This document shows, one piece after another, positions 26,371 through 34,500 of a DNA stretch of 64,000 bases. The position numbers and the translations under genes are program-made. The DNA is from Leadbetterella sp964563435 (GTDB lineage Bacteria > Bacteroidota > Bacteroidia > Cytophagales > Spirosomataceae), in contig CAZLXI010000001.1 of the NCBI GenBank assembly GCA_964563435.1, forward strand, positions 62,001 to 126,000. The letters run 5' to 3'. Each line of letters begins with the position of its first letter. The stretch's first letter is position 1. The notes under the pieces were generated by a model. That model worked only from the letters and a program-made list of their open reading frames with translations. It did not search any database and had not been told where the DNA came from.

Positions 26371-27476
26371 ATCCCGGTGGGGAAGACAGTGTTTTTCACC
26401 AGGAATCGGAGGCTCTGAAGAAGAGGCATACAGTGGAGCTGCTGACCTTCCGAAACAGGAAAGGCCTTACGGGACTGATCCAGTACCTGCTTTATCCTTA
26501 TAATATCTTTGCCGCCTTCCGCCTGCGAAATAAGATCCGGGAGTTTGCTCCTGACCTCATCCATGTGCATAACATTCATTACGCCTCCGGACCCATCCTT
26601 TTCCGTACGGCTCACCGTTTAAGAGTCCCGGTAGTCTTCACCCTGCACAATTACCGGCTTCTGTGTCCGTCTGCCCTTCTGTTTTACAGGGGAAAAAGGT
26701 ATATGGACAGCATCGGAAAAGCTTTTCCTTGGGATGCCGTCAGAAAGGGTGTCCTGGACGGATCGGTACCCAAGACCTTTCTGACCGCTCTGACCTACCG
26801 CTTTCATGCCTGGCTGGGCACCTGGCAAAACGTGGATGCTTTCCTGCCTTTAACCGCTTATGCAAAAAACCTGCTCCTACTGGGCAGGCTTGGCATCCCG
26901 GAAGACCATATTTACGTTAAACCTAACTTTATTGAACCGCTGTCGCCGAACCTTCCTGCTTCTGAGGAGGAGCCGTACTTCCTTTTCATTGGCCGGCTTT
27001 CGGAGGAAAAAGGTGTCAGGCAGCTCCTGCATGCCTTTAACCGGCCGGGTGCCCCTCCCCTTCGGATCATCGGTGATGGTCCCCTTCGGAGTTTACTGCA
27101 TGATCCGGTTAACCCCGGCCTCCGGCATCTGGGTTACCTCAGCCGTGAAAAGATCGGAGATTACATCGCAGAAAGTAAAGGTATTGTCATTCCTTCGATC
27201 TGCCTGGAAGGTTTTCCACTGGCCCTGTTGGAAGGCTTTTCTCTGAAAACCCCCGTCATACTTTCCAAAGAGGTGGCGGCCGGCGAAGTCATTGAAGACG
27301 GGAAAAACGGCTTCCTTATTGATCCGCGGGATTTTTCGGAGAGAATAAAGGAAATTTACAGTGATCGGGATCTGAAGCGTACCGGAGAAGAAGGATTTCA
27401 GACTTACGAAGCCCGGTTCACGAAGGAAAAAATTATGCACCTGCTGGAAGAGATCTACGGGCAAATGCTCGCGTGA
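26337..27476 (+). CDS. Glycosyltransferase family 4-like protein
   Basis: A 379-residue GT-B-fold retaining glycosyltransferase. N-terminal domain begins MRILLVHNYYQDPGGEDSVF, typical of a GT4 subgroup; acceptor-side segments include HVHNIHYASGP and TLHNYRLLCPS. The C-terminal donor domain starts at about 205 with FLFIGRLSEEKGVRQLL and contains the E-x7-E motif in LEGFPLALLEGF. Likely cytoplasmic face of the membrane, substrate unknown. The gene stands alone between folate/lipid genes and aat and is flanked on both sides by short decayed duplications, so it may have been inserted or rearranged here. Confidence 0.85.
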   Translation: MRILLVHNYYQDPGGEDSVFHQESEALKKRHTVELLTFRNRKGLTGLIQYLLYPYNIFAAFRLRNKIREFAPDLIHVHNIHYASGPILFRTAHRLRVPVVFTLHNYRLLCPSALLFYRGKRYMDSIGKAFPWDAVRKGVLDGSVPKTFLTALTYRFHAWLGTWQNVDAFLPLTAYAKNLLLLGRLGIPEDHIYVKPNFIEPLSPNLPASEEEPYFLFIGRLSEEKGVRQLLHAFNRPGAPPLRIIGDGPLRSLLHDPVNPGLRHLGYLSREKIGDYIAESKGIVIPSICLEGFPLALLEGFSLKTPVILSKEVAAGEVIEDGKNGFLIDPRDFSERIKEIYSDRDLKRTGEEGFQTYEARFTKEKIMHLLEEIYGQMLA

Positions 27477-27520
27477 AATGCTTTTGAGGCCGTTTTTAAA
27501 AAAAAGATTCAGAAACCCTT

Positions 27521-27650
27521 TTCCCGAAAGTGTTCAGATAAAATGCTTCTCTACACTTAGTTTATTTTTGAAGAGGGCAGGTTTTTTTTACCGAAAAGTG
27601 CTCAGGTAAAGCGCTTCTCCACGCTTACATTCTTTTTCAGAAGGGCCAGA
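27521..27650. repeat. Tandem duplication of the 3' end of aat
   Basis: Segment 27524-27580 repeats 27591-27650 with a period of 67 bases. Read on the minus strand the downstream copy encodes PALFKNKLSVEKHFI then stop, against LALLKKNVSVEKRFT then stop for aat itself. The copy is just after the real stop codon and is not translated with the gene. Confidence 0.8.
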
Positions 27651-28189
27651 AATTCTTTTTTGGAGACCTCCTCCGCACCGAAACGCTTTACGTTATCGTT
27701 GATAAACTGCGTATCTAGCAAGCCGTATTTTCTTTCACGGAGCCGCTCTACGAGGTAATGAAAAGCCACTTTCGAAGCATTGGGAACCCGGTGAAACATC
27801 GACTCCCCGAAAAATACTTTCCCCAGGGATACACCGTATAGACCGCCGGCCAGTTCTCCGTTCTGCCAGGCTTCTACTGAATGGGCAAATCCTAAATCAT
27901 GCAGCTCCGTATACACTTCAATGATCTCTTCCGAAATCCAGATGCTGTCGTCTTCCGAACGGGGCAGGCCACAGTGTCGCATAACGGTTTCAAATGCCGT
28001 ATTGATCCTTATTTCAAACGTACCGCGATTGAGTACGGGGCGAAGCGACCGGGCGGGGTGATAACTCTCAAGGGGAATGATGCAGCGGGGGTCGGGGGCA
28101 TACCAGTAGATGGTACCGTCGGGGTCTGCCATCGGAAAAACGCCCTGCAGGTACCCGGAGAGAACCATGCCCGGGCTAAAGTCATCCAT
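27602..28189 (-). CDS. aat: Leucyl/phenylalanyl-tRNA-protein transferase
   Basis: A 195-residue N-end-rule enzyme that adds Leu or Phe to proteins with N-terminal Arg or Lys, making them ClpAP/ClpS substrates. Conserved blocks: LSGYLQGVFPMAD, WYAPDPRCIIPL, HSVEAW, GGLYGVSLGKVFFGESMF and LLDTQFIND. It is shorter than E. coli Aat (234 residues) mainly at the N-terminus, normal outside Proteobacteria. It overlaps pyrR by one base (TGATG), so translation is coupled. Just past its stop is a decayed tandem copy of its last 15 codons. Confidence 0.93.
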   Translation of the reverse strand: MDDFSPGMVLSGYLQGVFPMADPDGTIYWYAPDPRCIIPLESYHPARSLRPVLNRGTFEIRINTAFETVMRHCGLPRSEDDSIWISEEIIEVYTELHDLGFAHSVEAWQNGELAGGLYGVSLGKVFFGESMFHRVPNASKVAFHYLVERLRERKYGLLDTQFINDNVKRFGAEEVSKKEFLALLKKNVSVEKRFT

Positions 28190-28728
28190 CAGTCAATAAT
28201 CCAGATCGTATCTTCGGAAAACCCCTGCTCTTTCCACTCCACCAGCACTTTCTGACTGTCGAGCGTATTCACGCCCCGGCCTACATAGTCCGGCTGTATG
28301 GGCAGGTCTCTTTCGTATTTGCGATTGATGAGGCACAGGAGCTCCACCCGCGCGGGCCGTCCGAAAACCTGCATGGCATCAATGCCTGCCCTCACCATCC
28401 TTCCGGTAGCGATGACATCGTCGATGAGCACCACCTTTTTATCCTCAATGATAAAGTCTACCTTGTTGGAATTCGGCTTCAGGATATTCCCGCCCCGGTT
28501 ATAGTCGTCGCGGTAGAAGGTAGCATCAAGGTACCCCAACGGCAGGCGGGTATCAAACTCCGTCCGGAGGAAATGGTCGAGCCTTTCCGCCAGGAAAACA
28601 CCCCGGGGTTGCAGACCTAATAAAACTGTCGGAATCGATTCGTCCAGATTCTCTACAATTTCCTGGCATAACCGTTTCATAGTAATATCCAGGAGGGGTT
28701 GCCCCAACAAAAGCCTTTTCTTTTGCAT
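28189..28728 (-). CDS. pyrR: PyrR-type phosphoribosyltransferase
   Basis: A 179-residue type I phosphoribosyltransferase of the PyrR family (uracil phosphoribosyltransferase and, in Gram-positives, RNA-binding attenuator of pyr genes). The PRPP loop VVLIDDVIATGRMVRAGIDA and the PRGVFLAERL and YLDATFYRDD segments are typical. In Bacteroidota an RNA-binding role is not established, and no pyr gene is adjacent. It is co-transcribed with aat, an unexpected partner. A perfect -7 box lies 20 bases upstream of the ATG. Confidence 0.9.
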   Translation of the reverse strand: MQKKRLLLGQPLLDITMKRLCQEIVENLDESIPTVLLGLQPRGVFLAERLDHFLRTEFDTRLPLGYLDATFYRDDYNRGGNILKPNSNKVDFIIEDKKVVLIDDVIATGRMVRAGIDAMQVFGRPARVELLCLINRKYERDLPIQPDYVGRGVNTLDSQKVLVEWKEQGFSEDTIWIID

Positions 28729-28748
28729 CCGAAGAATTTAATTATCGG

Positions 28749-28756
28749 CAAAAATA
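28749..28756 (-). promoter_or_regulatory. -7 box for pyrR-aat
   Basis: Perfect TATTTTTG on the minus strand, leaving a leader of roughly 15 bases. It lies in the 60-base divergent gap shared with pth. Confidence 0.45.
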
Positions 28757-28788
28757 TGGTTATTTTGTATATTTAAAAAAGAAAGAAA

Positions 28789-29349
28789 ATGAAATACCTG
28801 ATAGTAGGATTAGGTAATGCAGGACCCGATTACATTTTGACCCGTCATAATGCCGGGTTTATTGTTTTAGACAGGATAGCCATCGACAACGGATTAAGCT
28901 TTAAAATGGAGCGCCATGCTTATGTTACCGAAATGAAGCATAAAGGCCGCCATCTTACCCTCATTAAGCCCACTACTTATATGAACCTTAGCGGAAAAGC
29001 GCTGGTGTACTGGATGGCCCACCTGAAGGTCCCCCTGGAAAATGTGCTGGTGCTGGTCGATGACCTGGCTCTCCCGCTCGGGAAACTCCGGATGAAAGAG
29101 CGGGGCTCTGCGGCCGGACATAACGGACTGAAAAATATCCAGGAACTGATACGAACCGATGCTTACCCCCGCTTACGGATCGGGATCGGTGATGATTTTT
29201 CGAAAGGGCGGCAAACCGACTGGGTATTGGGCCGGTTTTCGGAAGAGGAGTTGCTGGAACTTTCCCCCAAAATAGACAAGGCCATCGAGATGATTTTCAG
29301 CTTTTGTACGGTGGGAATTACCCGTACCATGAATTTATACAACGAATAA
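28789..29349 (+). CDS. pth: Peptidyl-tRNA hydrolase
   Basis: A 186-residue enzyme that recycles peptidyl-tRNA. The catalytic His20 lies in ILTRHNAGF, preceded by GLGNAGPDY; other family segments are KPTTYMNLSGKAL, VLVDDLALPLGKLR and GSAAGHNGLKNI. Length is typical. A purine-rich ribosome site (aaaaaagaaagaaa) directly precedes the ATG. It is divergent from pyrR and appears to be a single-gene unit followed by a 273-base A/T-rich gap. Confidence 0.95.
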   Translation: MKYLIVGLGNAGPDYILTRHNAGFIVLDRIAIDNGLSFKMERHAYVTEMKHKGRHLTLIKPTTYMNLSGKALVYWMAHLKVPLENVLVLVDDLALPLGKLRMKERGSAAGHNGLKNIQELIRTDAYPRLRIGIGDDFSKGRQTDWVLGRFSEEELLELSPKIDKAIEMIFSFCTVGITRTMNLYNE

Positions 29350-29525
29350 TTGTACTTTTTAAAGAATTTTTACATTTACTTAAAAAACAGACAAAATATA
29401 ACCCGAACGGCCTATTGTAAAAATATTATTCTAAAAATGAACGAATTATCGACTCAAAAATAGTCATTTTTTGTAATTGATCCTTCATTAGCAAAATATT
29501 ATTCCGCATTTCATGCCAAATAAAA

Positions 29526-29557
29526 TTTGGTAAGTAATTATATTCTTCTCAATTTTG
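29526..29557 (+). promoter_or_regulatory. Candidate promoter for the secreted 143-residue protein
   Basis: TTTG (29526-29529), a 20-base spacer and CAATTTTG (29550-29557, one mismatch to TAnnTTTG). The predicted message has a leader of about 60 bases containing two GAATTC sites four bases apart (29585-29600). The rest of the 29350-29622 gap is A/T-rich with no ORF or obvious RNA fold. Confidence 0.5.
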
Positions 29558-29622
29558 CAGTGTAATAAAAATGCAATAAATAAAGAATTCACAAGAATTC
29601 AATAACTAAAGAAAAGAATAAA

Positions 29623-30054
29623 ATGAAAAAGCAAATTAAAACCTGGGTCATTATCAGTACTATCCTGGCTTCATGCTTCACCACAGCTATGGCCAACGAC
29701 GGTAACAAATTACAAATGAAAGGTACTACTGAGGTAGTTAACACCCTAAATAAAAAGGGTAAGAAAATTGTTAAGAAAAACAGCGCGGATCTTGATCTTT
29801 ACCTGGCGGTAATGGACCTGTATAGTAAAGATCCTGCCAATTTCTATAACCTGGACGAGGCAACCAAAGTTAAATTCTTTGCAGCCGCTGAGAGATTAAA
29901 CAAATCGCTGGCCTCTTCCGGAAAAAAAGAACTGAAAAACCTGGCAGAGCAGGTAGCCTTCAATCAGGCTGTTTCCAACTACATCTGGAATGTGAAGAAG
30001 TCGAATACCGTAATTCTTCCGGTAGTGGAAATCGCTCAACAGACAAGTCTTTAA
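29623..30054 (+). CDS. Secreted protein of unknown function
   Basis: A 143-residue protein with a clear Sec signal peptide (positively charged MKKQIK, hydrophobic VIISTILASCF, cleavage likely after TTAMA near residue 24). The Cys at about 18 is not in a good lipobox context, so it is probably periplasmic rather than lipidated. The mature part is Lys-rich, helical in appearance (DLYLAVMDLYSKDPANFYNL, AAAERLNKSLASS) and has no motif I recognise. It is preceded by a decent promoter and followed by a strong terminator, so it is a stand-alone gene. Confidence 0.65.
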   Translation: MKKQIKTWVIISTILASCFTTAMANDGNKLQMKGTTEVVNTLNKKGKKIVKKNSADLDLYLAVMDLYSKDPANFYNLDEATKVKFFAAAERLNKSLASSGKKELKNLAEQVAFNQAVSNYIWNVKKSNTVILPVVEIAQQTSL

Positions 30055-30094
30055 TATCATTTCATAGTTTAATAGGTTAGGGTTGAATAGGTAC

Positions 30095-30607
30095 TTACCC
30101 CGCTCTCTTTGAGGGCGGGGTTAAGTTTTTTATAAGCACGAAATCATCCATCACAAAGCCCCGGCCGATATCGATCACCTCCGGACGGGCCACATTAAAC
30201 CCCATTTTCTGATAGAACCCGAGTGCTTTATTATATTTGTTGACATTCAGGGTAAGGTGGGAACAATGGTCATCAACGGCTATTTTCTCTACCCTCTCCA
30301 TCAACTTCCGGCCACTTCCCGTGCCCTGCGTCTCCGGAAGCACATATAATTTATGGATCTTGCAATATCCGGCTTCCGGGTAGTTCAGCTGGTAGGAAAC
30401 GAAGCCTGTGGCTTCCTGCCCGTTCCGGCAAATCAGGAAGATCTGTTCGTCCATGGTCAGCTGAATGGCAGCAGGGGTGTAGAACAGCCCGATCATGTAA
30501 TCGTATTGCTCGGCGGAAAGTATATCGCGGTAAGTGGCTGCCCACGACTTTTCTGCAATGGCGATAATGTCTGACGCTTCATCTTTGGATGCTAACGATA
30601 TAATCAT
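30095..30607 (-). CDS. GNAT-family N-acetyltransferase
   Basis: A 170-residue acetyltransferase. N-terminal segment IIAIAEKSWAATYRDILS is typical of a GNAT group acting on small amines; the acetyl-CoA loop is LPETQGTGSGRKLMERVE (Q/R-x-x-G-x-G/A) and the C-terminal ALGFYQKMGFNVARPE is also conserved. Substrate unknown. The last ten codons run through the hairpin of the terminator that serves the converging gene, and the stop codon directly borders the hairpin, so the C-terminal tail NLTPPSKRAG is shaped by the terminator. Confidence 0.85.
   Translation of the reverse strand: MIISLASKDEASDIIAIAEKSWAATYRDILSAEQYDYMIGLFYTPAAIQLTMDEQIFLICRNGQEATGFVSYQLNYPEAGYCKIHKLYVLPETQGTGSGRKLMERVEKIAVDDHCSHLTLNVNKYNKALGFYQKMGFNVARPEVIDIGRGFVMDDFVLIKNLTPPSKRAG
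30098..30131. terminator. Strong hairpin terminator between convergent genes
   Basis: CCCCGCTCTC-TTT-GAGGGCGGGG, a ten-base-pair stem with one G-T pair, followed on the plus strand by TTAAGTTTTTT. It should terminate the secreted-protein gene; it lies inside the 3' coding end of the acetyltransferase. Confidence 0.85.
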
Positions 30608-30779
30608 GATGTATTACTTATTTATGAGAGTATAAAAATATCAAGTATCCGTTGCTTACGGCCCGGGGAAGATGCTTATGCAAGGCGTTTAGGATGAGGG
30701 CAAAAGAGCATACTAACAGTATTTGACTGCGGCCGAATTCCGAAACAACGCAGCAGTTTATGTACTTTTTAAGCATCTT

Positions 30780-31394
30780 TCAGGGGATATTCATGTATTT
30801 ATGGGTTTGAATACTTATTCTCCACTCCGGGTGGTCTTTCACATATTCCACGATAAGCGGCATCATCTTTTCTCTTTTCTCCCACTCTACCTGCAGAAAC
30901 AGCTTGCAGTTTTTATTCACCCGGGCGGCATGCTCTTCGGCAAAAGCGAAATCCGACTTGTTGAAAACGATCACCTTCAGCTCATCGGCCACTTCGTAAA
31001 ACTCCTCCAAAGGCGCTTTGAACTTCTTGGGTGAAAAGCAGATCCAGTCCCACTGACCCGACAGGGGGTGCGCCCCTGAGGTCTCGATATTGGTGTGGAA
31101 CCCCGCCTGCTTCAGGGCAAAAGTCAGTTCATCGAGGTTGTACATCAGGGGTTCTCCCCCGGTGATTACGGCCATCCGCCCCGGAAAAGCAACGGCATCG
31201 TCTACAATGCGCTCTACCGTATAGCGGGGATGGGCCTCCGCATCCCAGGATTCCTTTACATCACACCATACACATCCTACATCGCACCCGCCGAGGCGAA
31301 TAAAATAGGCTGCTTTTCCGCTATGAAATCCTTCGCCCTGCAAGGTATAGAAGTATTCCATCACCGGAAGTTCCGTCATAATATCCTTTTCCAT
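30780..31394 (-). CDS. queE: 7-carboxy-7-deazaguanine synthase
   Basis: Radical SAM enzyme of 204 residues in the queuosine/preQ0 pathway. The [4Fe-4S] motif is in GGCDVGCVWCDVKESWD, the QueE spacing C-x3-C-x2-C; ITGGEPLMY binds SAM and the C-terminal ISIQTHKYMNIP is the standard QueE ending. A TTG two codons upstream extends the frame but ATG at 31394 is the natural start. It has a perfect -7 box ten bases upstream and is divergent from ispG. The 172-base gap downstream (30608-30779) has no ORF I believe in. Confidence 0.93.
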   Translation of the reverse strand: MEKDIMTELPVMEYFYTLQGEGFHSGKAAYFIRLGGCDVGCVWCDVKESWDAEAHPRYTVERIVDDAVAFPGRMAVITGGEPLMYNLDELTFALKQAGFHTNIETSGAHPLSGQWDWICFSPKKFKAPLEEFYEVADELKVIVFNKSDFAFAEEHAARVNKNCKLFLQVEWEKREKMMPLIVEYVKDHPEWRISIQTHKYMNIP

Positions 31395-31404
31395 TTTCAA
31401 TCTG

Positions 31405-31461
31405 CAAAATTAAGCATTTTTGCCCGGAATGATTTTGACCGGAGCCAAATTAGTATATTTG
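31405..31461. promoter_or_regulatory. Divergent -7 boxes for queE and ispG
   Basis: Minus strand TAATTTTG (31412-31405) serves queE with a leader of only a few bases; plus strand TATATTTG (31454-31461) serves ispG with a leader of about 20 bases. A TTTTG at 31433-31437 gives ispG a slightly short 16-base spacer. Confidence 0.5.
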
Positions 31462-31486
31462 TATCTGATTTCATTAAGAGTAAGCT

Positions 31487-33439
31487 ATGTTGTCGTATTG
31501 CAATTCGTTAACCGGCTATTCCAGGCGTATTACTCACCCGGTGATGGTGGGTGAGCTGGGGATAGGTTCGGATTTCCCCATCCGTATCCAGTCGATGACC
31601 ACCGTGGATACCATGGATACGGCGGGGTCTGTGGCTCAAACCATCCGGATGATCGAAAGCGGCTGTGAACTGGTCAGAATTACAGCTCCCAGTGTAAAAG
31701 AGGCACAAAACCTGGAAAACATCCGGCGCGAACTCCGGGCGGCCGGCTTCCCTATCCCCCTGGTGGCCGATATCCATTTCACTCCCAATGCGGCGGAGCT
31801 GGCGGCGAGGATTGTGGAGAAAGTGCGGATCAACCCGGGCAATTATGCCGACAAAAAGCGTTTTGAACACATTGAATATACCGATGCATCGTATGCTTCG
31901 GAGCTGCAGCGTATCCGCGAGCGCTTTGTGCCGCTGATCCGGATCTGCAAGGAATACGGCACGGCCATGCGTATAGGCACGAATCACGGCTCGCTTTCCG
32001 ACCGTATCCTGAGTCGCTATGGTGACACTCCCGTCGGTATGGTCGAATCTGCCCTGGAGTTCCTGAAGATCTGTGAGGATGAAAACTACTACAATGTGGT
32101 GCTGTCGATGAAGTCCTCCAATCCCCAGGTGATGGTGCACGCCTATCGGTTACTGTCTCAAAGGCTTGCCGAAGAGAATCTTAAGCCCTATCCCCTGCAC
32201 CTCGGCGTGACCGAAGCCGGTGAAGGTGAAGACGGCCGGATCAAGTCGTCAATGGGGATCGGCACCCTGCTGGAAGACGGCCTGGGCGATACCGTGCGGG
32301 TGAGCCTTACCGAAGATCCCGAATTTGAAGCGCCCGTGGCCGAAGCATTGGTCAAACGCTACTTTGTGAACCGGGATAATTACGGGCTACCGGAGGCCGA
32401 TACCACTGTGCTTTACCCCTTCACTTATAAAAAAAGAACCACTGCAGAGGTCTTTAACTTCGGCGGAACCAATGTACCCCGTGTGATCGCCGATTATTCC
32501 GGTTTTGAAAACGTGGGGATTGACGATCTGAAGAATATCGGGCATTTTTACCTGCCTCTACCCGATAAGTGGAAAATGAATGACCTGGGTGCCGATTATA
32601 TTTATTCAGGCAACCGGCCTATCTCCTTCATGCTTCCCAATGGGCTCAAAGAGATCCTGGATTTCCCGGCCTGGGCGCAGCACCCGGACAAACTGAATAA
32701 GCTGCCGCTTTTTCAGCTAAGTGAATACCGGATTTCAGAAGAAAGGCATCCCACCGTTAATTTTGTCCATATCGATGTATCGGAGTGGACCGGGGAATGG
32801 GTGGAGATGATCGCGGGCATGCAAAATGTGGTGCTGGTACTGCACTCTCCCCGTCCCAACTCTTTCCAGGAATTCCGGAGTATTTTATCGGCCCTGACCG
32901 GCGCTGACATCCGGCTGCCCGTGGTTTTCAGCCGGAATTATGCGGGTGAAAACCTGGAAGATACCCAACTGAAGGCCTCTACTGACATCGGCGGGCTGTT
33001 TTTGGAAGGCTTCGGTGACGGACTCATGATCTCCGGCCCGGATGACACACGGGCCATCAACAGCCTGGGATTCGGCATCCTGCAGGCGGCCAGAACACGT
33101 ATTTCCAAAACCGAATACATTTCATGCCCTTCCTGCGGCCGGACCCTGTTTGACCTCCAGGAAACCACAGCCATGATCCGGAAGCGTACCGATCACCTGA
33201 AAGGAATAAAAATCGGCATTATGGGCTGTATCGTGAATGGTCCGGGTGAGATGGCAGATGCCGATTACGGCTATGTGGGAATCGGAAAGGATAAAATATC
33301 GTTATACAGAGGACAACAGGTGGTTAAGCGGTCGGTTTCCTCGCAGAATGCGGTGGATGAACTCATTAATCTGATCCGGGAGGATGGAAACTGGGTGGAG
33401 CCGGAGAATAGTGAACAACTAACAGTTAACAGTGAATAG
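31487..33439 (+). CDS. ispG: 4-hydroxy-3-methylbut-2-enyl diphosphate synthase, large three-domain form
   Basis: MEP-pathway enzyme of 650 residues making HMBPP, an isoprenoid precursor. The N-terminal TIM barrel has PIRIQSMTTVDTMDT and PLVADIHF; the C-terminal [4Fe-4S] domain has CPSCGRTLFDLQ and IMGCIVNGPGEM with the third Cys and conserved Glu. A middle insertion of about 250 residues marks the large form found in plants, Chlamydiae and Bacteroidota. The last eleven residues (ENSEQLTVNSE) are encoded by a low-complexity aacagttaacagtgaa repeat and are probably an add-on tail. Confidence 0.95.
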   Translation: MLSYCNSLTGYSRRITHPVMVGELGIGSDFPIRIQSMTTVDTMDTAGSVAQTIRMIESGCELVRITAPSVKEAQNLENIRRELRAAGFPIPLVADIHFTPNAAELAARIVEKVRINPGNYADKKRFEHIEYTDASYASELQRIRERFVPLIRICKEYGTAMRIGTNHGSLSDRILSRYGDTPVGMVESALEFLKICEDENYYNVVLSMKSSNPQVMVHAYRLLSQRLAEENLKPYPLHLGVTEAGEGEDGRIKSSMGIGTLLEDGLGDTVRVSLTEDPEFEAPVAEALVKRYFVNRDNYGLPEADTTVLYPFTYKKRTTAEVFNFGGTNVPRVIADYSGFENVGIDDLKNIGHFYLPLPDKWKMNDLGADYIYSGNRPISFMLPNGLKEILDFPAWAQHPDKLNKLPLFQLSEYRISEERHPTVNFVHIDVSEWTGEWVEMIAGMQNVVLVLHSPRPNSFQEFRSILSALTGADIRLPVVFSRNYAGENLEDTQLKASTDIGGLFLEGFGDGLMISGPDDTRAINSLGFGILQAARTRISKTEYISCPSCGRTLFDLQETTAMIRKRTDHLKGIKIGIMGCIVNGPGEMADADYGYVGIGKDKISLYRGQQVVKRSVSSQNAVDELINLIREDGNWVEPENSEQLTVNSE

Positions 33440-33499
33440 TTAAGGAACATTCCTTTTACGTGATTGTTGTGGTAGAGAAAAATCAGTAGTCAATAATAT

Positions 33500-33691
33500 A
33501 TGGGAAAGATCATTGAATTATTAAAAGTGGCACCGGTGTTTCAATATTTCGGCCGGGTCTTTACAAGGGATAAGGAAGGTAAATACCCTTCCAGCAGTAA
33601 CCTTAAGATCATGCACGGTATCAACCGGATCTCCATTATTATGTTTGGCATTGCCCTGGTCGTGATGGTGGTCCGCTATTTTACACGCTGA
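33500..33691 (+). CDS. Small membrane protein, 63 residues
   Basis: A short protein I cannot name. It has a cytoplasmic-looking basic first half (GRVFTRDKEGKYPSSSNLK) and one C-terminal transmembrane helix at about 44-60 (ISIIMFGIALVVMVV). The HGINRISIIMF junction looks like a conserved feature of Bacteroidota small proteins, from memory only. Its stop overlaps the ATG of the next gene by one base (TGATG), and that gene overlaps the following in the same way, so three small genes form a translationally coupled run behind ispG. Confidence 0.65.
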   Translation: MGKIIELLKVAPVFQYFGRVFTRDKEGKYPSSSNLKIMHGINRISIIMFGIALVVMVVRYFTR

Positions 33692-34038
33692 TGAATATTG
33701 AGGAATTACGGGAATTTTGCCTTGGCTTTAAGGGGATAACGGAAGAGACCCCTTTCGGCCCCGAAAACCTTGTATACAAGGTGAAGGGAAAGATGTATGC
33801 GCTTATCCCGATCGACAGCGAGTTTCCGCTGGTAGTGCTGAAGAACACACCCTCGAAAAACGAGTTTCTCAGGGGTGAATATTCCTACATCAATGAGGCC
33901 TATCATTTTAATAAGGTTCACTGGATATCGGTAGACAATACCCTGAAAAACCCCGAACTCACCCGCGAACTCATCACAGAGTCTTATGAATTAGTCAAAA
34001 AAGGGCTTCCTAAAAAACTACAGGCCGAGCTGGAGTGA
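33691..34038 (+). CDS. MmcQ/YjbR-family DNA-binding-like protein
   Basis: A 115-residue cytoplasmic protein of the MmcQ/YjbR family: IEELREFCLGFKGITEETPF then a KVKGKMYALI strand, a short loop with NEFLRG, and the tail HWISVDNTLKNPELTRELI with SYELVKKGLPK. The fold is a double-wing DNA-binding motif, but no member has a clear role. Overlaps both neighbours by one base. Length is typical. Confidence 0.85.
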   Translation: MNIEELREFCLGFKGITEETPFGPENLVYKVKGKMYALIPIDSEFPLVVLKNTPSKNEFLRGEYSYINEAYHFNKVHWISVDNTLKNPELTRELITESYELVKKGLPKKLQAELE

Positions 34039-34418
34039 TGGAGTACCTGTTTGTTTATGGTACGCTGATGCTCCGGTACCCGGAAAACCCGCACAGAGAG
34101 CTGCTCGAGAAGCACTGTTCCGGCAGTTTTGGCGGCTGGTGTAACGGCGAGTTGTATACTTTAAGGGAATATCCGGCCATGATACCCGGCACGGGTACGG
34201 TACACGGAGAGATCCTCCGGGTGCGGAATGCACAGGAGCTTTTTAAAATACTGGATGCCTACGAAGGCTTTTATCCCGAAACCCCTGAGAAGTCTCATTA
34301 CCTCCGGGTGAAGGCGGATGCTTTTACGAATGAGAATATCCCTTACCCCTGCTGGGTCTACCTCTATAATCTGCCTGTAAAACACCTGAAAAAACTGGAT
34401 TCCGGTAGATTTTTTTAA
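34038..34418 (+). CDS. Gamma-glutamylcyclotransferase-family protein
   Basis: A 126-residue protein of the AIG2/GGCT-like fold: the VYGTLM start motif at residues 6-11 (F/Y-Y-G-T-L), GELYTLREYPAMIPG, HGEILRV and the catalytic-type Glu in DAYEGFYPE. Members cyclise gamma-glutamyl-amine or gamma-glutamyl-amino acid compounds; the substrate here is unknown. A GTG one codon upstream exists, but the ATG overlapping the preceding stop is preferred. It is interesting that amidoligases of the glutamyl type are encoded a few kilobases away, but there is no operon link. Confidence 0.85.
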   Translation: MEYLFVYGTLMLRYPENPHRELLEKHCSGSFGGWCNGELYTLREYPAMIPGTGTVHGEILRVRNAQELFKILDAYEGFYPETPEKSHYLRVKADAFTNENIPYPCWVYLYNLPVKHLKKLDSGRFF

Positions 34419-34458
34419 AAATAATACGCCTCTAAGGTATTATAAATAGGATAACTTA

Positions 34459-34466
34459 TATATTTG
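34459..34466 (+). promoter_or_regulatory. -7 box for the OmpA-like gene
   Basis: Perfect TATATTTG, about 35 bases before the ATG. It is flanked by TAAGGTAT (34433-34440) and ATACCTTA (34476-34483), an 8-base inverted pair that may be accidental. Confidence 0.45.
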
Positions 34467-34500
34467 TAACTTCTTATACCTTATAAAAATAGAATTTATC

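Noticed and set aside
30669..30779. Nine-base inverted pair AAGATGCTT/AAGCATCTT in the queE-acetyltransferase gap
   Set aside because: Arms short, spacing 93 bases, no T run; expected by chance at this scale.
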